Shown: positions 9,233 through 19,371, numbered from the stretch's first letter. The stretch: 64,000 bases of DNA from Sedimenticola selenatireducens (GCF_007625115.1 NZ_VMNH01000004.1:1-64000); one strand, 5' to 3'. A program made the numbers and translations. Notes: generated by a model not told the origin, from the letters alone.

Positions 9233-11056
9233 CTAACCTGCGGCAACCAATTCGGAGCGTTGCTTTGTACAGGCTAGTGAGAGATCAAATGCTTCACCTT
9301 CCGGAAAATCTTGCGCCACTATCCAGATCTGACTGATCGACTCATCAAGCTTTGGCAACATTCTCAGGGTATTACGCGTCCGTTCCTGATCAAAAAAGGC
9401 GAACGGCTCATCCAGAAATACAAACTGCTTGCCTCCCGCTGTCCTTTTGATCAGAACCTGTGAGAGCGCCAATCGAAGGGCCAACATAATTTGTCGCTGG
9501 GTTCCGCTGGATATCTCTTCAAGATCCATGAAATCTCTTTTCTGGCTTGAGAAGACCCTAACCGTCAGGTCATCCTCAATCTGCAGGTGTTCATAATTGT
9601 TATCGGTAAAGATAGGCAACGTCTTTCTGACAGAATCACCCAGATCACGATTAAATCGTTGTGATAAATGGCGGGTTGCACCTGCCAGTAACTCAAGAGA
9701 GCGTTCACGCAGGCAAATGCGACGATCATGCTCTGCTACCTGAGCCATCAAGCCAAGCTTGATCTCATCCAGCTTATCGCCTTTCTCAACGCGTCCGCGT
9801 TCTTTCTGGATGGCCATTCCCAAACGAATACCTTGTTGCTGCAAGTGCTCTTTCGCCTGTTGCATCTCATCAAGAATCTGCTCAACCGCTGGTTCAAGTT
9901 CACTAATTGAGATTGATTCTGCACGAATGCGATCGGGCATTTCCCGTAATTGAGCCTGCTCATCAGATGACTCGGTTTGATCCAGAGTGCTTTCAGCTTG
10001 AGGGTGTAGCAAAGCACTCTCCATCGCCCCTGCCAGCACCTCACCCTGAGTCAGTAGATTGGAGACCTTCGACTGCTTGGTCGCCACCCTGATCCAGAAT
10101 AGCAAAAAGAGTACTGCGAAAAGAGCCGTGGCATATAACAGCCAGGGAAGATAGTGTTCGCCCCACTGAGGAAAATAAGCAGTAATTTGTGCAGCCAACT
10201 TCTGACTGTAATCATTCTCCGGTAGACGCGCCAACAACCCCCAGGAGATTGCAGAAATGAGGCCCGCCATAAAGAAGACAAACCGGAAAAAACGCGCCCG
10301 TCCTTGCGCCTTTCTTGCGGCAAACTTTTTCGGCAACATCGCTCGATAGGCCGAGAAAGATTCCGCAAGCGTATCCTCCTTCTCATGCAGAAGCGCTTCA
10401 TTGGCCTGCAAGGCCTGCTGATCGGATTCCAATAGCAGCATGGCCCGAGGATCAAGGTCCAGCTCATTCAGCGCTTCGCTAACCCCATCGATCTCTCGCT
10501 GCACTGCGGCAATGGCCTGCCGCTCCTGTTCAATCTCCTGCTCATGTTCGAAGGCCACATATTCCAGGGTGGAAAGTCCGGCCATGCTCTTCACGGCTTG
10601 GCTATGGGGCTGTGGAGCGATGATCTCACGCTGAGCGAGATAGTAGGACTCGATGAATTCATCGTACCCATAACCCAACAGATCATAGATCGCTTCATCA
10701 ACTTCAGCCACACCTCGGGCAAACGGTTTCGTCTCCTCCCCTACCCTGGCCAACTGGACGCCATGATTACCATCCCGATCCACCATCCGGGTAATTTTGT
10801 ACTGGGACTGATCATTAATGACAAAGTGCAAGGTAATACGACAGGTGGATTCTCCCCAACGAATTAATTTTTGCAAACCCTCATTACCGAGCGAAAAAGT
10901 CCGGCCAAACAGGGCAAAGCAGATCACTTCACCAATAGAGCTCTTCCCCGACTCATTCGGTCCATCAATAGCAATGATTCCAGCCCTGGGCAGATCGGAA
11001 AGTTCCAGGTGATTGTATTTGAGGAAGTTTTCCGCCCTGATATCGGTAATAATCAT
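9233..11056 (-). CDS. Membrane-anchored Rad50/SMC-like ATPase (YhaN-like)
   Basis: A 607-residue ABC-type ATPase split by a coiled coil. Walker A is GPNESGKSS (32-40), the signature region is EISSGTQRQ (about 512-520), and Walker B with the catalytic glutamate is FVFLDEP (545-551). The middle has coiled-coil segments (about 165-245 and 370-450) interrupted by two membrane helices (about 257-277 and 302-323). There is no CxxC zinc hook, so it is not canonical SbcC/Rad50. YhaN-family proteins with such a membrane hairpin normally sit beside a YhaO-type Mre11-like nuclease. Here no nuclease is adjacent; the upstream gene, overlapping by four bases, encodes only 65 residues. A role in DNA end processing or membrane-linked DNA handling is inferred only. 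Confidence 0.8.
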   Translation of the reverse strand: MIITDIRAENFLKYNHLELSDLPRAGIIAIDGPNESGKSSIGEVICFALFGRTFSLGNEGLQKLIRWGESTCRITLHFVINDQSQYKITRMVDRDGNHGVQLARVGEETKPFARGVAEVDEAIYDLLGYGYDEFIESYYLAQREIIAPQPHSQAVKSMAGLSTLEYVAFEHEQEIEQERQAIAAVQREIDGVSEALNELDLDPRAMLLLESDQQALQANEALLHEKEDTLAESFSAYRAMLPKKFAARKAQGRARFFRFVFFMAGLISAISWGLLARLPENDYSQKLAAQITAYFPQWGEHYLPWLLYATALFAVLFLLFWIRVATKQSKVSNLLTQGEVLAGAMESALLHPQAESTLDQTESSDEQAQLREMPDRIRAESISISELEPAVEQILDEMQQAKEHLQQQGIRLGMAIQKERGRVEKGDKLDEIKLGLMAQVAEHDRRICLRERSLELLAGATRHLSQRFNRDLGDSVRKTLPIFTDNNYEHLQIEDDLTVRVFSSQKRDFMDLEEISSGTQRQIMLALRLALSQVLIKRTAGGKQFVFLDEPFAFFDQERTRNTLRMLPKLDESISQIWIVAQDFPEGEAFDLSLACTKQRSELVAAG

Positions 11057-11250
11057 GCGTAACCCTCCTCTTCGAGTGCCCGAATCTTATGCAAGGTAAG
11101 CTCCATGGCCTCGCGATAGGCGGCTTCATCGAAGGGTTCGTCGCTGTTTCGCCTGCGATCAAACTCGGCATTACAGTAGGCGATAAACGCCTCAGAGGGC
11201 CCGGTATCCACTGAGGAACCGGAGTGTTTGACCTGTTCTTCTCCCGACAT
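11053..11250 (-). CDS. Small acidic protein coupled to the SMC-like ATPase, unknown
   Basis: A 65-residue charged protein with no membrane segment or signal peptide; the second half (EFDRRRNSDEPFDEAAYREA) looks helical. I do not recognise the family. Its stop overlaps the ATPase start by four bases (ATGA), which suggests coupled translation and a shared function. It occupies the place where a Mre11/YhaO-like subunit would be expected but is far too short to be one. Confidence 0.6.
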   Translation of the reverse strand: MSGEEQVKHSGSSVDTGPSEAFIAYCNAEFDRRRNSDEPFDEAAYREAMELTLHKIRALEEEGYA

Positions 11251-11338
11251 GTTGGCTCTCCGACTTCGGCCTGATATTGTTATTGTTGAGCGGTCCAGTA
11301 TAGGGAGTAGCCGCGAAAAATGCGAGAAGGAGACCCGC

Positions 11339-13159
11339 TTATCCTAAGAGGCGAAACCAGGCCGTCTGATCTTCAACATCCACTTGGCGGAGACCAATTT
11401 GCACTCGTGTATCCAGTGGAACGGGCGCTTTCAGTCGAAGGCGCGTCTCCATGGCCAATTCCGGAATCAGTAAGGTGGCCTTGCTGTCTGCCATCTCTAC
11501 CACCACGCCCTCACCCTGCCATCCTGGATTCTGTTTCAGATAGATGAGCTTCCAGTGCATATTAGAGAGCCGCTCAGTACGGCGAACCGCACCATTAATC
11601 GGCTCTGTGACACTAATACGTTCATTAATTTGTTGGATTGATAACGTTGCTTCACCCGCAAGATGTGCACGCAATTGTTGATGCACAACCAGATCCAGAT
11701 AGCGTCTGAGTGGACTGGTGGTTCGGCTATAACAGTTGAGTCCTAATCCAGAATGGGGCCCTTCCTGGGTTCGGGATTGAGAGGGTCTCATTTTTCTGCG
11801 ATAGGCATACATCGCCGCTGGGCCTTCGGGGGTTTCCGGCTTATCCGGTGCAGCCTGAGTGGCAAAGGGTACAGGTATGCTGTGTTCCAGCGCATAACCT
11901 GCAATCGCCTCACCCGCCATGACCATCGCTTCGGTCACCATGTCCCGACTCGCTATGCGTTCCAAAGGTTTTATAAACACTTCGCCGTCACGCACCCGGA
12001 CGCTGACTTCCGGCAAATCTATACTCGCCGCACCATCCGCTTGTCGTCTGATCCTAAAACGATCGGTTATCTTTTTGATTGCAGCAAAGGGGGCTTCATG
12101 CATGCGCTCATTGACCTCGGCATAAGTCAGGCGTGTCACCCTTATGCGGCTCCTACAGAGCTGCACATTCGTAACCTGGCCTGATTCATCAATTTGCAGG
12201 CCCAGAGACAATGCCGGAGATATCGGCTGAAGCCCCAGTGCGAGTTGTTCGGTAATACGTGGCGGGAGCATATGCACTATCCTTTCGGGTAAATACAGAT
12301 TGGCCGCTCGTGCCCGTGCCTCAAGATCAAGCGGAGAGTCAGGTGTGACCACCGATGCCACATCAGCCACATGAATCCACAGACGATCACCGTCCAGTGA
12401 TAAGGCGTCATCCGGATCTTCACTCCCTTCATCGTCGATCGCGTAGGCCTGTAGGTCGGTCAAATCCGCACGGGTTTCATCAATGGGTAAAGGGATATCC
12501 AGATCTGGATCATCCCAGGTAAGCATCTGCCGCAATGGAAATGGATTATATTCGACAGGCCAATAACCTACCTGCGTCAGCATGCGGTGGGCATTAACCG
12601 GCGTCTCCTGATGACCCAGGCGCTGCAATATGCGGCTGCCGTCCGTACGCCCCAGCGCTAACTGTTCAACCTCAATCAGTCGATCCCGGTCCTCTGGTTC
12701 AATGGCCTGCTGCTCTAACCGCTTAAGGAACGTCTCCCACGCCTGTTCTGCAGCCTCCTTGGCCTGTATTGCCTGCTGATCCGCTTGTACCTGCTCCGCA
12801 CTGCGTACCTGGATCAGCTCCGGCGTCCCTTCAAAATAGAGTCCTTCTGCCACCAGCATCCAGGTTGCCCAAGCGGTAGCGGGTGTGAAATCACCATAGA
12901 TGAGCGAGGCAAGCTCTTCCAGATGAGTCTGTTCTCCACTCAGGAGTTCCCAAGCCTCCTCCAGATCCCCTGCTACATTGCTCAGATCATCCAGCTGTTT
13001 TAATGGGCCCGGGTGGAGGATAACAATATCTTTCGCGCGCACTCGCTTGCCCTTACCATCCCCCAAATCAATATCAATCTTGTCACTGACCTGTGTAACG
13101 AGTGCGGGTCTGATCTTGTATAGTGCTAAACTGCCGGGTGTTGCTCTATAAACTGACAT
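11339..13159 (-). CDS. RNase II-family (RNB domain) exoribonuclease
   Basis: A 606-residue protein likely to degrade RNA 3' to 5'. The RNB active-site signature AIDDEGSEDPDDAL places the metal-binding aspartates at 242, 248, 250 and 251, matching the spacing in RNase II. The N-terminal 200 residues lack obvious cold-shock domains, and no clear S1 domain is seen beyond a short C-terminal beta-rich piece, so this is the shorter RNB type rather than RNase R. It heads a minus-strand group with the 65-residue protein and the SMC-like ATPase (88-base gap), possibly one transcript. Confidence 0.85.
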   Translation of the reverse strand: MSVYRATPGSLALYKIRPALVTQVSDKIDIDLGDGKGKRVRAKDIVILHPGPLKQLDDLSNVAGDLEEAWELLSGEQTHLEELASLIYGDFTPATAWATWMLVAEGLYFEGTPELIQVRSAEQVQADQQAIQAKEAAEQAWETFLKRLEQQAIEPEDRDRLIEVEQLALGRTDGSRILQRLGHQETPVNAHRMLTQVGYWPVEYNPFPLRQMLTWDDPDLDIPLPIDETRADLTDLQAYAIDDEGSEDPDDALSLDGDRLWIHVADVASVVTPDSPLDLEARARAANLYLPERIVHMLPPRITEQLALGLQPISPALSLGLQIDESGQVTNVQLCRSRIRVTRLTYAEVNERMHEAPFAAIKKITDRFRIRRQADGAASIDLPEVSVRVRDGEVFIKPLERIASRDMVTEAMVMAGEAIAGYALEHSIPVPFATQAAPDKPETPEGPAAMYAYRRKMRPSQSRTQEGPHSGLGLNCYSRTTSPLRRYLDLVVHQQLRAHLAGEATLSIQQINERISVTEPINGAVRRTERLSNMHWKLIYLKQNPGWQGEGVVVEMADSKATLLIPELAMETRLRLKAPVPLDTRVQIGLRQVDVEDQTAWFRLLG

Positions 13160-13277
13160 GGCCTTCCTGTCTGTATCGCTGGGCCGGTGAGTATAAATCC
13201 ATATAGTCAGAGTGGCGACCCGATGTAACCGGTATGGTACCCTTTCTTCTTTGGTGATGTACTTGAGAGCAATAGCA

Positions 13278-13310
13278 AATAGTTAATGCAATACATTTAT
13301 ATTAACTATT
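13278..13310. promoter_or_regulatory. AT-rich dyad in divergent promoter region
   Basis: Perfect ten-base arms AATAGTTAAT (13278-13287) and ATTAACTATT (13301-13310) with a 13-base spacer. It lies between the divergent RNB and ygfZ genes in very AT-rich DNA, about 90 bases before ygfZ. Its symmetry would fit a dimeric regulator site, but no regulator is known and it may be chance in AT-rich sequence. Confidence 0.35.
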
Positions 13311-13401
13311 AATTATTTGTTTTTAATGATTTATTTAAGCTAGAAATAACATTAGCCTATTTTATAGTGACGCCCAATTAGGCACCTGAGGAACCAGCAA
13401 C

Positions 13402-14430
13402 ATGAATAACCAATGGAAAAGCTTTCTTGAATCGCAATCCGCTTTGATTAGCGATGAAGGCATAGTCCGTTTCGATAACGCTGATCACTACCCGGCTTGC
13501 GTCCTGTTTGATCTCTCTCAGCTGGGACTGATCCGGGTTTCAGGTGAGGATGCACAGACCTTTCTCCAGGGGCAGTTCACCAACGACACCCGCGATGTGA
13601 CTGAAAACCGCAGTCAACTGAGTGCTTACTGCTCACCCAAGGGAAGGATGCTGGCCAATTTCAGGGTGTTTCAGTATCAGGGCGACTACATGCTGCAGAT
13701 GCCGCACGAGACACTCAGCACGGTCGTTAAACGACTCCCCATGTTTATCCTGATGTCCAAGGCCAAGGTGACCAACGCAAGTGACGAGTTCGTCACCATC
13801 GGCATTGCCGGTGAGTGTGCTGAAACACTATTGGTAAACCACTTTAAGTCGATTCCAGCCCAACCCGGTGACACTACCCAGCAAAACGACATGGTTTTGA
13901 TCCGGATGCCCGGATCACCCGCCCGCTTCATGATCATTGGCAGCCCTACGGCTGTGATCGCGCTCTGGAAGCCACTGGCGGCAGAGGCGTCACCTGCAAA
14001 CAGCGATTACTGGACACTGCTCGATATTCGGGCAGGCATCCCTACTATTTATCAGGAGACGGCAGATGCCTTTGTTCCGCAAATGACCAATATGCAGATG
14101 GTCGATGGGGTCAGCTTTACCAAAGGGTGTTACACCGGACAGGAGGTAGTTGCCCGCATGAAGTACCTGGGTAAATTGAAACGCCGCATGTATCTGGCAT
14201 CGGTCGACACGGATAGACAGCCCAAACCGGGTGATGAGTTATTTGCTCCCGGCAGTGATTCGGGACAGGGTGCGGGCAGAGTGGTAGATGCCAGACCCTC
14301 TCCTCACGGCGGTTTTGAATTGCTGGCCGTAGCTGAGATTAAAAGCTTTGAAGAGAATAATCTTCACCTGCAAAGCGAACAGGGGCCCAAGCTGAAGCTT
14401 GGTGAGCTACCTTACGGATTTGATGAATAA
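13402..14430 (+). CDS. ygfZ: Folate-binding Fe-S/tRNA-modification factor YgfZ
   Basis: A 342-residue member of the YgfZ/GcvT family, which uses a folate to help maintain certain Fe-S enzymes such as MiaB. The family signature KGCYTGQE is at residues 241-248 and contains the essential cysteine. The start has GAGGAACCAGCAAC upstream, an acceptable ribosome binding site. It is followed 112 bases later by an HDOD-domain gene on the same strand, a common neighbourhood in this class. Confidence 0.94.
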   Translation: MNNQWKSFLESQSALISDEGIVRFDNADHYPACVLFDLSQLGLIRVSGEDAQTFLQGQFTNDTRDVTENRSQLSAYCSPKGRMLANFRVFQYQGDYMLQMPHETLSTVVKRLPMFILMSKAKVTNASDEFVTIGIAGECAETLLVNHFKSIPAQPGDTTQQNDMVLIRMPGSPARFMIIGSPTAVIALWKPLAAEASPANSDYWTLLDIRAGIPTIYQETADAFVPQMTNMQMVDGVSFTKGCYTGQEVVARMKYLGKLKRRMYLASVDTDRQPKPGDELFAPGSDSGQGAGRVVDARPSPHGGFELLAVAEIKSFEENNLHLQSEQGPKLKLGELPYGFDE

Positions 14431-14542
14431 CTGTTGGAAATCCAACTTAAGTATCCCCAGTATCTTCCGATACAATGGTAACAACAAAATCAGGGACTCA
14501 CTCATTGTGAGTGTACTCAAAGACAGGAACTGAACCGCCGAT

Positions 14543-15376
14543 ATGATTGGTAAAGCTGAGTTTTTTGAATCACTCCAGACTGCAATCAATAACAATCAGA
14601 TCACCCTTCCCACCCTACCGGAAGTGGCGCTCAGAGTACGCGATGCCGTTGAACAGGAAAACGTAACGGCCCATCAAATTGCTGACATGGTAGCAACTGA
14701 TGCGGCACTCTCCGCACGATTACTGCAGGTCGCCAACAGTCCGCTTTATCGTGGGCGTGTCACTATCGACACCATTCAAATGGCCATCACACGATTGGGC
14801 TTCAAGCTGGTTCGAAGCTTAGTAGTCAGTCTGGCTATGAAGCAGATCTTCCAGGCCACCTCAGATACTCTGGATGTACGACTGCGCACTATGTGGGAGC
14901 AAAGTGTAGAGGTCGCAGCGATCAGCCGTGTCCTTGCACAAAGTATCACCCATCTTGACAAGGATCAGGCCATGTTGGCCGGGCTTATCCATAATATTGG
15001 CGCGCTGCCTATCCTGACCTGGGCAGAATCCTATCCAGAGCTGATGGAAGATGAAGCCGCACTGGACGAACTGGTTGAAGAGCTGACTCCCGCCATAGGC
15101 GTACAGATCCTCAATACCTGGGGGTTTAATGAGACGCTGGTGAAGGCGGCTGAACAATCGCGTAACCTGCAATACGACGGTGGTCCAAAGGCCGATTATG
15201 TTGATATTGTGATTGTAGCTCGTCTACAGACACAGCACTCAAACCAGATCGCCTCTCCCGCGGACTGGCTTCAGGTTCCCGCCTTCTTGAAAGTGGGTCT
15301 TGATCCTGAAATTGAGCTGATTGAGATTGAGGGTGTAGCAGAAGATATCGAATCCGTGCAAGGGGCCTTTTTGTAA
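14543..15376 (+). CDS. HDOD-domain signalling protein
   Basis: A 277-residue protein that is nearly all HDOD domain (about residues 15-215), recognised by LPTLPEVALRVRDA, the QVANSPLYRG stretch, and AGLIHNIGALP. The metal-binding HD pair of true HD phosphohydrolases is absent, as in other HDOD proteins, so a regulatory rather than hydrolytic role is likely. It ends at a strong bidirectional terminator shared with lysS. Confidence 0.85.
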   Translation: MIGKAEFFESLQTAINNNQITLPTLPEVALRVRDAVEQENVTAHQIADMVATDAALSARLLQVANSPLYRGRVTIDTIQMAITRLGFKLVRSLVVSLAMKQIFQATSDTLDVRLRTMWEQSVEVAAISRVLAQSITHLDKDQAMLAGLIHNIGALPILTWAESYPELMEDEAALDELVEELTPAIGVQILNTWGFNETLVKAAEQSRNLQYDGGPKADYVDIVIVARLQTQHSNQIASPADWLQVPAFLKVGLDPEIELIEIEGVAEDIESVQGAFL

Positions 15377-15395
15377 TTCGCCACCCTGCACCAAC

Positions 15396-15428
15396 AAAAA
15401 AGGGCAGCTATTCCGCTGCCCCTTTTTT
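15396..15428. terminator. Bidirectional rho-independent terminator (HDOD gene / lysS)
   Basis: Stem GGGCAGC (15402-15408) with GCTGCCC (15415-15421), six-base loop, flanked by A6 (15396-15401) and T6 (15423-15428). The T-run follows the hairpin when read on either strand, and it lies between the convergent ends of the HDOD gene and lysS. Confidence 0.9.
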
Positions 15429-15442
15429 CGTTCCGTCTAAAC

Positions 15443-16939
15443 CTACTCTGCCCGCATATGCGGGAACAGCAACACATCCTTTATTGAGGGAGAATCGGTA
15501 AACAGCATCACCAAACGGTCAATACCGATACCTTCTCCTGCTGTGGGTGGTAGGCCATGCTCTAGCGCCCGAACATAGTCAGCGTCAAAGTGCATGGCCT
15601 CATCATCACCCGCCTCCTTCTCTTCGACCTGCATCCTGAACCGCTCGGCCTGATCCTCTGCATCATTCAGCTCAGAAAAACCATTGGCAATCTCACGCCC
15701 ACCCACAAAAAATTCGAAACGATCCGTCACGAATGGGTCAGCATCACTGCGTCGAGCCAAGGGGGATACCTCGGTCGGATAGGCGGTGATAAAGGTCGGG
15801 TTCATCAGACGGTGTTCTGCCGTCTTCTCAAAGATCTCTATCTGCACCTTACCCAGACCATAGCTTGGTTTCAACGGAATACCGAGATGTTCTGCCAGTG
15901 CGCGCGCCTGTTCCAAATCGTCCAGTTGCGCCTCACTGATCTCAGGATTGAAGTGCAAGATCGACTCTTTTACCGTCATTCGCACAAACGGCTGGCCAAA
16001 ATCGTAACGCTCACCCTGATATTGAACCGTTGTTGAGCCTAAAATCTCCAGCGCCAGGCCGCGTAACATATCTTCCGTCAGATCCATAAGATCACGATAA
16101 TCGGCATAGGCCTGATAGAATTCGAGCATGGTGAACTCAGGGTTATGCCGTGTAGAAAGCCCCTCATTACGGAAGTTGCGATTGATCTCATAGACCCGTT
16201 CAAAACCACCTACTACCAATCTTTTAAGATAAAGCTCAGGGGCGATGCGCAAGAACAGCTGCATGTCTAAAGCGTTGTGATGTGTCATGAAAGGACGTGC
16301 AGTCGCGCCACCGGGGATGGCCTGCATCATGGGGGTTTCAACCTCCATGAAATCCTTCTTATTCAGATAATTACGGATGAACTGGATCATTCGAGTACGC
16401 ACCCGAAAAGTATCCCGTGACGATTCGCTCATGATCAAATCAAGATAGCGCTGACGATAGCGCTGCTCCTGGTCAGTCAGTCCATGAAATTTCTCAGGCA
16501 AGGGGCGTAACGATTTCGTAAGCAGTTTCATCTCATCACAGCGAACAGAAAGCTCACCTGTCTTGGTCTTAAACAGCTGACCCTCTGCGCCGATGATGTC
16601 GCCGACATCCCACTCTTTTTTATACTTCTCGTTGTAAAACCCCTCTGGCAGGGTATCGCGCTGTACAAAGAGCTGAATCCTTCCTGACATGTCTTGCAGA
16701 TGAGAAAAGGCCGCCTTTCCCATAACGCGCCGACTCATCATTCGTCCTGCCACACGCACCCGAACACCCAAGCTTTCCAATTCCTCAGGACTTTTCTCGC
16801 CATATTCTGCATGCAGCTCTCCAGCAACCACATTCCGGCGAAAATCATTTGGGAAGGCGATACCCCGTTCGCGAATCTGTGCCAACTTCTCACGGCGCAG
16901 GGTTATCAGCTTGTTCTCATCCAGGATCTCTTCACTCAT
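15443..16939 (-). CDS. lysS: Lysyl-tRNA synthetase, class II
   Basis: Charges tRNA(Lys) with lysine. 498 residues. N-terminal OB-fold anticodon-binding domain (about 60-150), then the class II catalytic core: motif 2 around [15 protein letters not shown] (about 264-278), and motif 3 as [13 protein letters not shown] near the C-terminus. It sits downstream of prfB with an 86-base gap, the familiar prfB-lysS arrangement, and probably shares its transcript. Confidence 0.97.
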   Translation of the reverse strand: MSEEILDENKLITLRREKLAQIRERGIAFPNDFRRNVVAGELHAEYGEKSPEELESLGVRVRVAGRMMSRRVMGKAAFSHLQDMSGRIQLFVQRDTLPEGFYNEKYKKEWDVGDIIGAEGQLFKTKTGELSVRCDEMKLLTKSLRPLPEKFHGLTDQEQRYRQRYLDLIMSESSRDTFRVRTRMIQFIRNYLNKKDFMEVETPMMQAIPGGATARPFMTHHNALDMQLFLRIAPELYLKRLVVGGFERVYEINRNFRNEGLSTRHNPEFTMLEFYQAYADYRDLMDLTEDMLRGLALEILGSTTVQYQGERYDFGQPFVRMTVKESILHFNPEISEAQLDDLEQARALAEHLGIPLKPSYGLGKVQIEIFEKTAEHRLMNPTFITAYPTEVSPLARRSDADPFVTDRFEFFVGGREIANGFSELNDAEDQAERFRMQVEEKEAGDDEAMHFDADYVRALEHGLPPTAGEGIGIDRLVMLFTDSPSIKDVLLFPHMRAE

Positions 16940-17025
16940 GGTAACAACTCATTATTTATTTCAGGGAGGTCGATGGGTTTACTTAAACACCTGGACCATT
17001 TTCTCGTCGTTTTACATTTTCGCTG

Positions 17026-18124
17026 TCAAAGACCACTCTTCAGACTAGCTTCTAAAAACATATCAAGACCGCCATCCAGGACTGCCTGGGTATTACCCGT
17101 TTCAACACCGGTACGCAAATCCTTGATACGTGACTGATCCAGGACATAGGAGCGAATCTGACTGCCCCAGCCGATATCAGACTTATTGTCTTCGACCACC
17201 TGCTGGTCGGCATTCCGCTTCTGCATCTCATGCTCATAAAGCTTGGCCTTGAGCTGCTTCATTGCCTGATCTCTATTCTTGTGTTGCGACCGGTCATTTT
17301 GACACTGTACAACAATCCCTGTTGGATTATGCGTTATCCGAACAGCGGACTCCGTCTTGTTAACGTGCTGCCCACCCGCCCCACTGGCGCGATAGACATC
17401 AATACGCAAATCGGCCGGATTGATATCAATCTCAATCGAGTCATCAACCTCTGGAGAGACAAACACTGCAGCAAATGAGGTGTGGCGACGATTGCCTGAA
17501 TCAAAAGGCGATTTTCGCACGAGCCGGTGAACTCCCGTCTCGGTTCTCAACCAGCCGAATGCATATTCACCCTCAAAGCGGATCGTGGCAGATTTAATAC
17601 CTGCGACATCACCCGGAGAAACCTCGATCAATTCGGTCTTGAAGCCCCTATGCTCGCCCCAGCGCAGATACATACGAAGGATCATTTCAGACCAGTCCTG
17701 GGCTTCTGTACCACCTGAGCCGGCCTGAATATCAAGAAATGCGTTGGCGCTATCCATCTCACCAGAAAACATGCGCCGAAACTCCAGCTCGGACACCTGC
17801 TTCTCATAACCCGCAAGATCCGCTATCACTGAATCTACAGTATCTTCATCACCCTCTTCGATCGCCATTTCCAGCAGATCGCCGGCGTCATTCAAGCCAT
17901 TAAAGAGTACATCAAGGGTAAGAACGATAGCTTCGAGGGACGCACGCTCCCTTCCCAGGGTCTGGGCATACTCAGGATTACCCCAGATCGCCGGATCTTC
18001 CAACTCTCTGAGTACTTCTGTCAGGCGCTCCTGCTTGCCTTCGTAGTCAAAGATACCCCCTGAGGGATTCAGAGCGCCCTCGTAATTCGCTGATTTTATT
18101 GGTGATAGGATTGAGATCCTGCAT
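17026..18124 (-). CDS. prfB: Peptide chain release factor 2, programmed +1 frameshift
   Basis: RF2 recognises UGA and UAA and releases the peptide. The gene is in two frames. It starts at ATG 18124 (GAGGTG five bases upstream), reads 25 codons beginning [10 protein letters not shown] to an in-frame TGA at 18049-18047, and continues after a +1 shift. The joined protein is 365 residues, the E. coli length. The stop-recognition motif SPF (in RKSPFDSG) and the catalytic GGQ (in GAGGQHVNK) are both present. A continuous frame runs further upstream to 18399, but those residues are unrelated to RF2 and should not be annotated as its N-terminus. Upstream of lysS. Confidence 0.97.
18044..18062 (-). 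promoter_or_regulatory. prfB: RF2 programmed +1 frameshift site
   Basis: Read on the minus strand the site is AGG GGG TAT CTT TGA C: an internal Shine-Dalgarno-like AGGGGG, the slippery CTT at codon 25 and the TGA stop at codon 26 followed by C, a weak termination context. Low RF2 makes the ribosome pause and shift, so RF2 autoregulates its own synthesis. Confidence 0.95.
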
Positions 18125-18282
18125 GTTGCACCTCGAATGAAACGGAGGGCGAATATTACACTACTATAGCGATTGACGGAAACTGCAGGCCTTATCCGTT
18201 CTGAGATCAATACCCTTGCTCCCTGCGTACTATTCTCGTAGTGTAACCCTATCGTATTTTGTCCCAATCTCAGGTTAGCCTT

Positions 18283-19329
18283 ATGGATCTGGATCTTAAT
18301 AAATTTCGAACGCTGATACCCGTCAACGCCCTTTATGAAGACAATCTGCTCTATCTTGCTGAACAGGCACACGTTGAGCGCTACCTTCAGGGCGAGCAAG
18401 TTTTCTCCATTGGGGACAATGACCCTGACACCATCTTTTTGATGTCGGGAGAGATCTGTCTCACCTCGGCTGAGGGAGAGGAAATTAGGGTCTCAGCGGG
18501 ATCAGATAGAGGTCTGCATGCCCTCGCCAGTCGCAAACCGAGACGTTATAAGGGCGAGGCCGTATCCCAATCAGTCACGGTTGTCCGATTTAAGTCTTCC
18601 CTACTTGATCGGTTACTGGCCTGGGGCCACTTCTCCCCCGAGTTCACGACCCCGGCAGATGCCGTCAAGCGTGAAGGACCTAATGCCGAAGAGAGTGAGT
18701 GGATGATGTCGATGCTACAGACCTCCGCCTTCACACGCCTGCCAGCTGCCAATATTCAAAGCCTTTTTGCCCAAATGGAGGAGATATCAGCCAAAGCGGG
18801 CGATCTGATTATTAAAGCAGGCGACCCGGGAGATTATTACTATGTCATCAAACAGGGCCGCTGTCAGGTGACGCTACCTTCTGATACGGGCGAAGTGATT
18901 CTTGCCGAGTTAGGCCCCTGCAGCAGCTTTGGGGAAGAAGCGTTAATTACCGACGCTGTTCGTAATGCCAATGTATCAATGATGTCCAATGGGAAATTGA
19001 TGCGCCTGGCGAAAGAAGATTTTCTGGCCCTATTAGAAGCGCCGCTTTTGCAGTGGATAGACTATCCAACCCTGATCAAGATGGCGGCAGAGGGCGCCAT
19101 TCGTATCGATGTCCGATTCAGGCGTGAGTTTGAGCACAATGGCATTCGAGGCAGCATTAATATTCCACAAAACCAACTGCGTGCGGCTATCCCTGAGCTT
19201 GATCGCCGCAAAAAATATATCGTCTATTGTGATTCGGGCCAACGAAGTGCTACCTGTGCCTTTTTGTTGAGTCAGGAAGGTTTCGATGTCGATGTACTTG
19301 AAGGGGGGCTATCGGCCATTCGCAGCTGA
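18283..19329 (+). CDS. Double cyclic-nucleotide-binding domain plus rhodanese protein
   Basis: A 348-residue soluble protein. Residues about 15-115 are a degenerate cNMP-binding-like domain; about 150-260 form a better one ([17 protein letters not shown], then [14 protein letters not shown], the phosphate-binding cassette region). The C-terminal 80 residues are a rhodanese domain with the active loop starting at Cys316 in [10 protein letters not shown]. No DNA-binding helix-turn-helix is seen, so it is not a CRP-type regulator. I chose ATG 18283, preceded by CAGGTTAG; a TTG at 18259 would add eight residues. It is divergent from prfB. A nucleotide-controlled sulfur transferase or redox sensor is a reasonable inference, not shown. 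Confidence 0.85.
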   Translation: MDLDLNKFRTLIPVNALYEDNLLYLAEQAHVERYLQGEQVFSIGDNDPDTIFLMSGEICLTSAEGEEIRVSAGSDRGLHALASRKPRRYKGEAVSQSVTVVRFKSSLLDRLLAWGHFSPEFTTPADAVKREGPNAEESEWMMSMLQTSAFTRLPAANIQSLFAQMEEISAKAGDLIIKAGDPGDYYYVIKQGRCQVTLPSDTGEVILAELGPCSSFGEEALITDAVRNANVSMMSNGKLMRLAKEDFLALLEAPLLQWIDYPTLIKMAAEGAIRIDVRFRREFEHNGIRGSINIPQNQLRAAIPELDRRKKYIVYCDSGQRSATCAFLLSQEGFDVDVLEGGLSAIRS

Positions 19330-19371
19330 TGCCCGACACACACTCCACAGGGCGGGCAGTGCACAACGCCG

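Noticed and set aside
18125-18399. Upstream in-frame extension of prfB
   Set aside because: The residues are unrelated to RF2; the real N-terminus is in the other frame and joined by the +1 frameshift.
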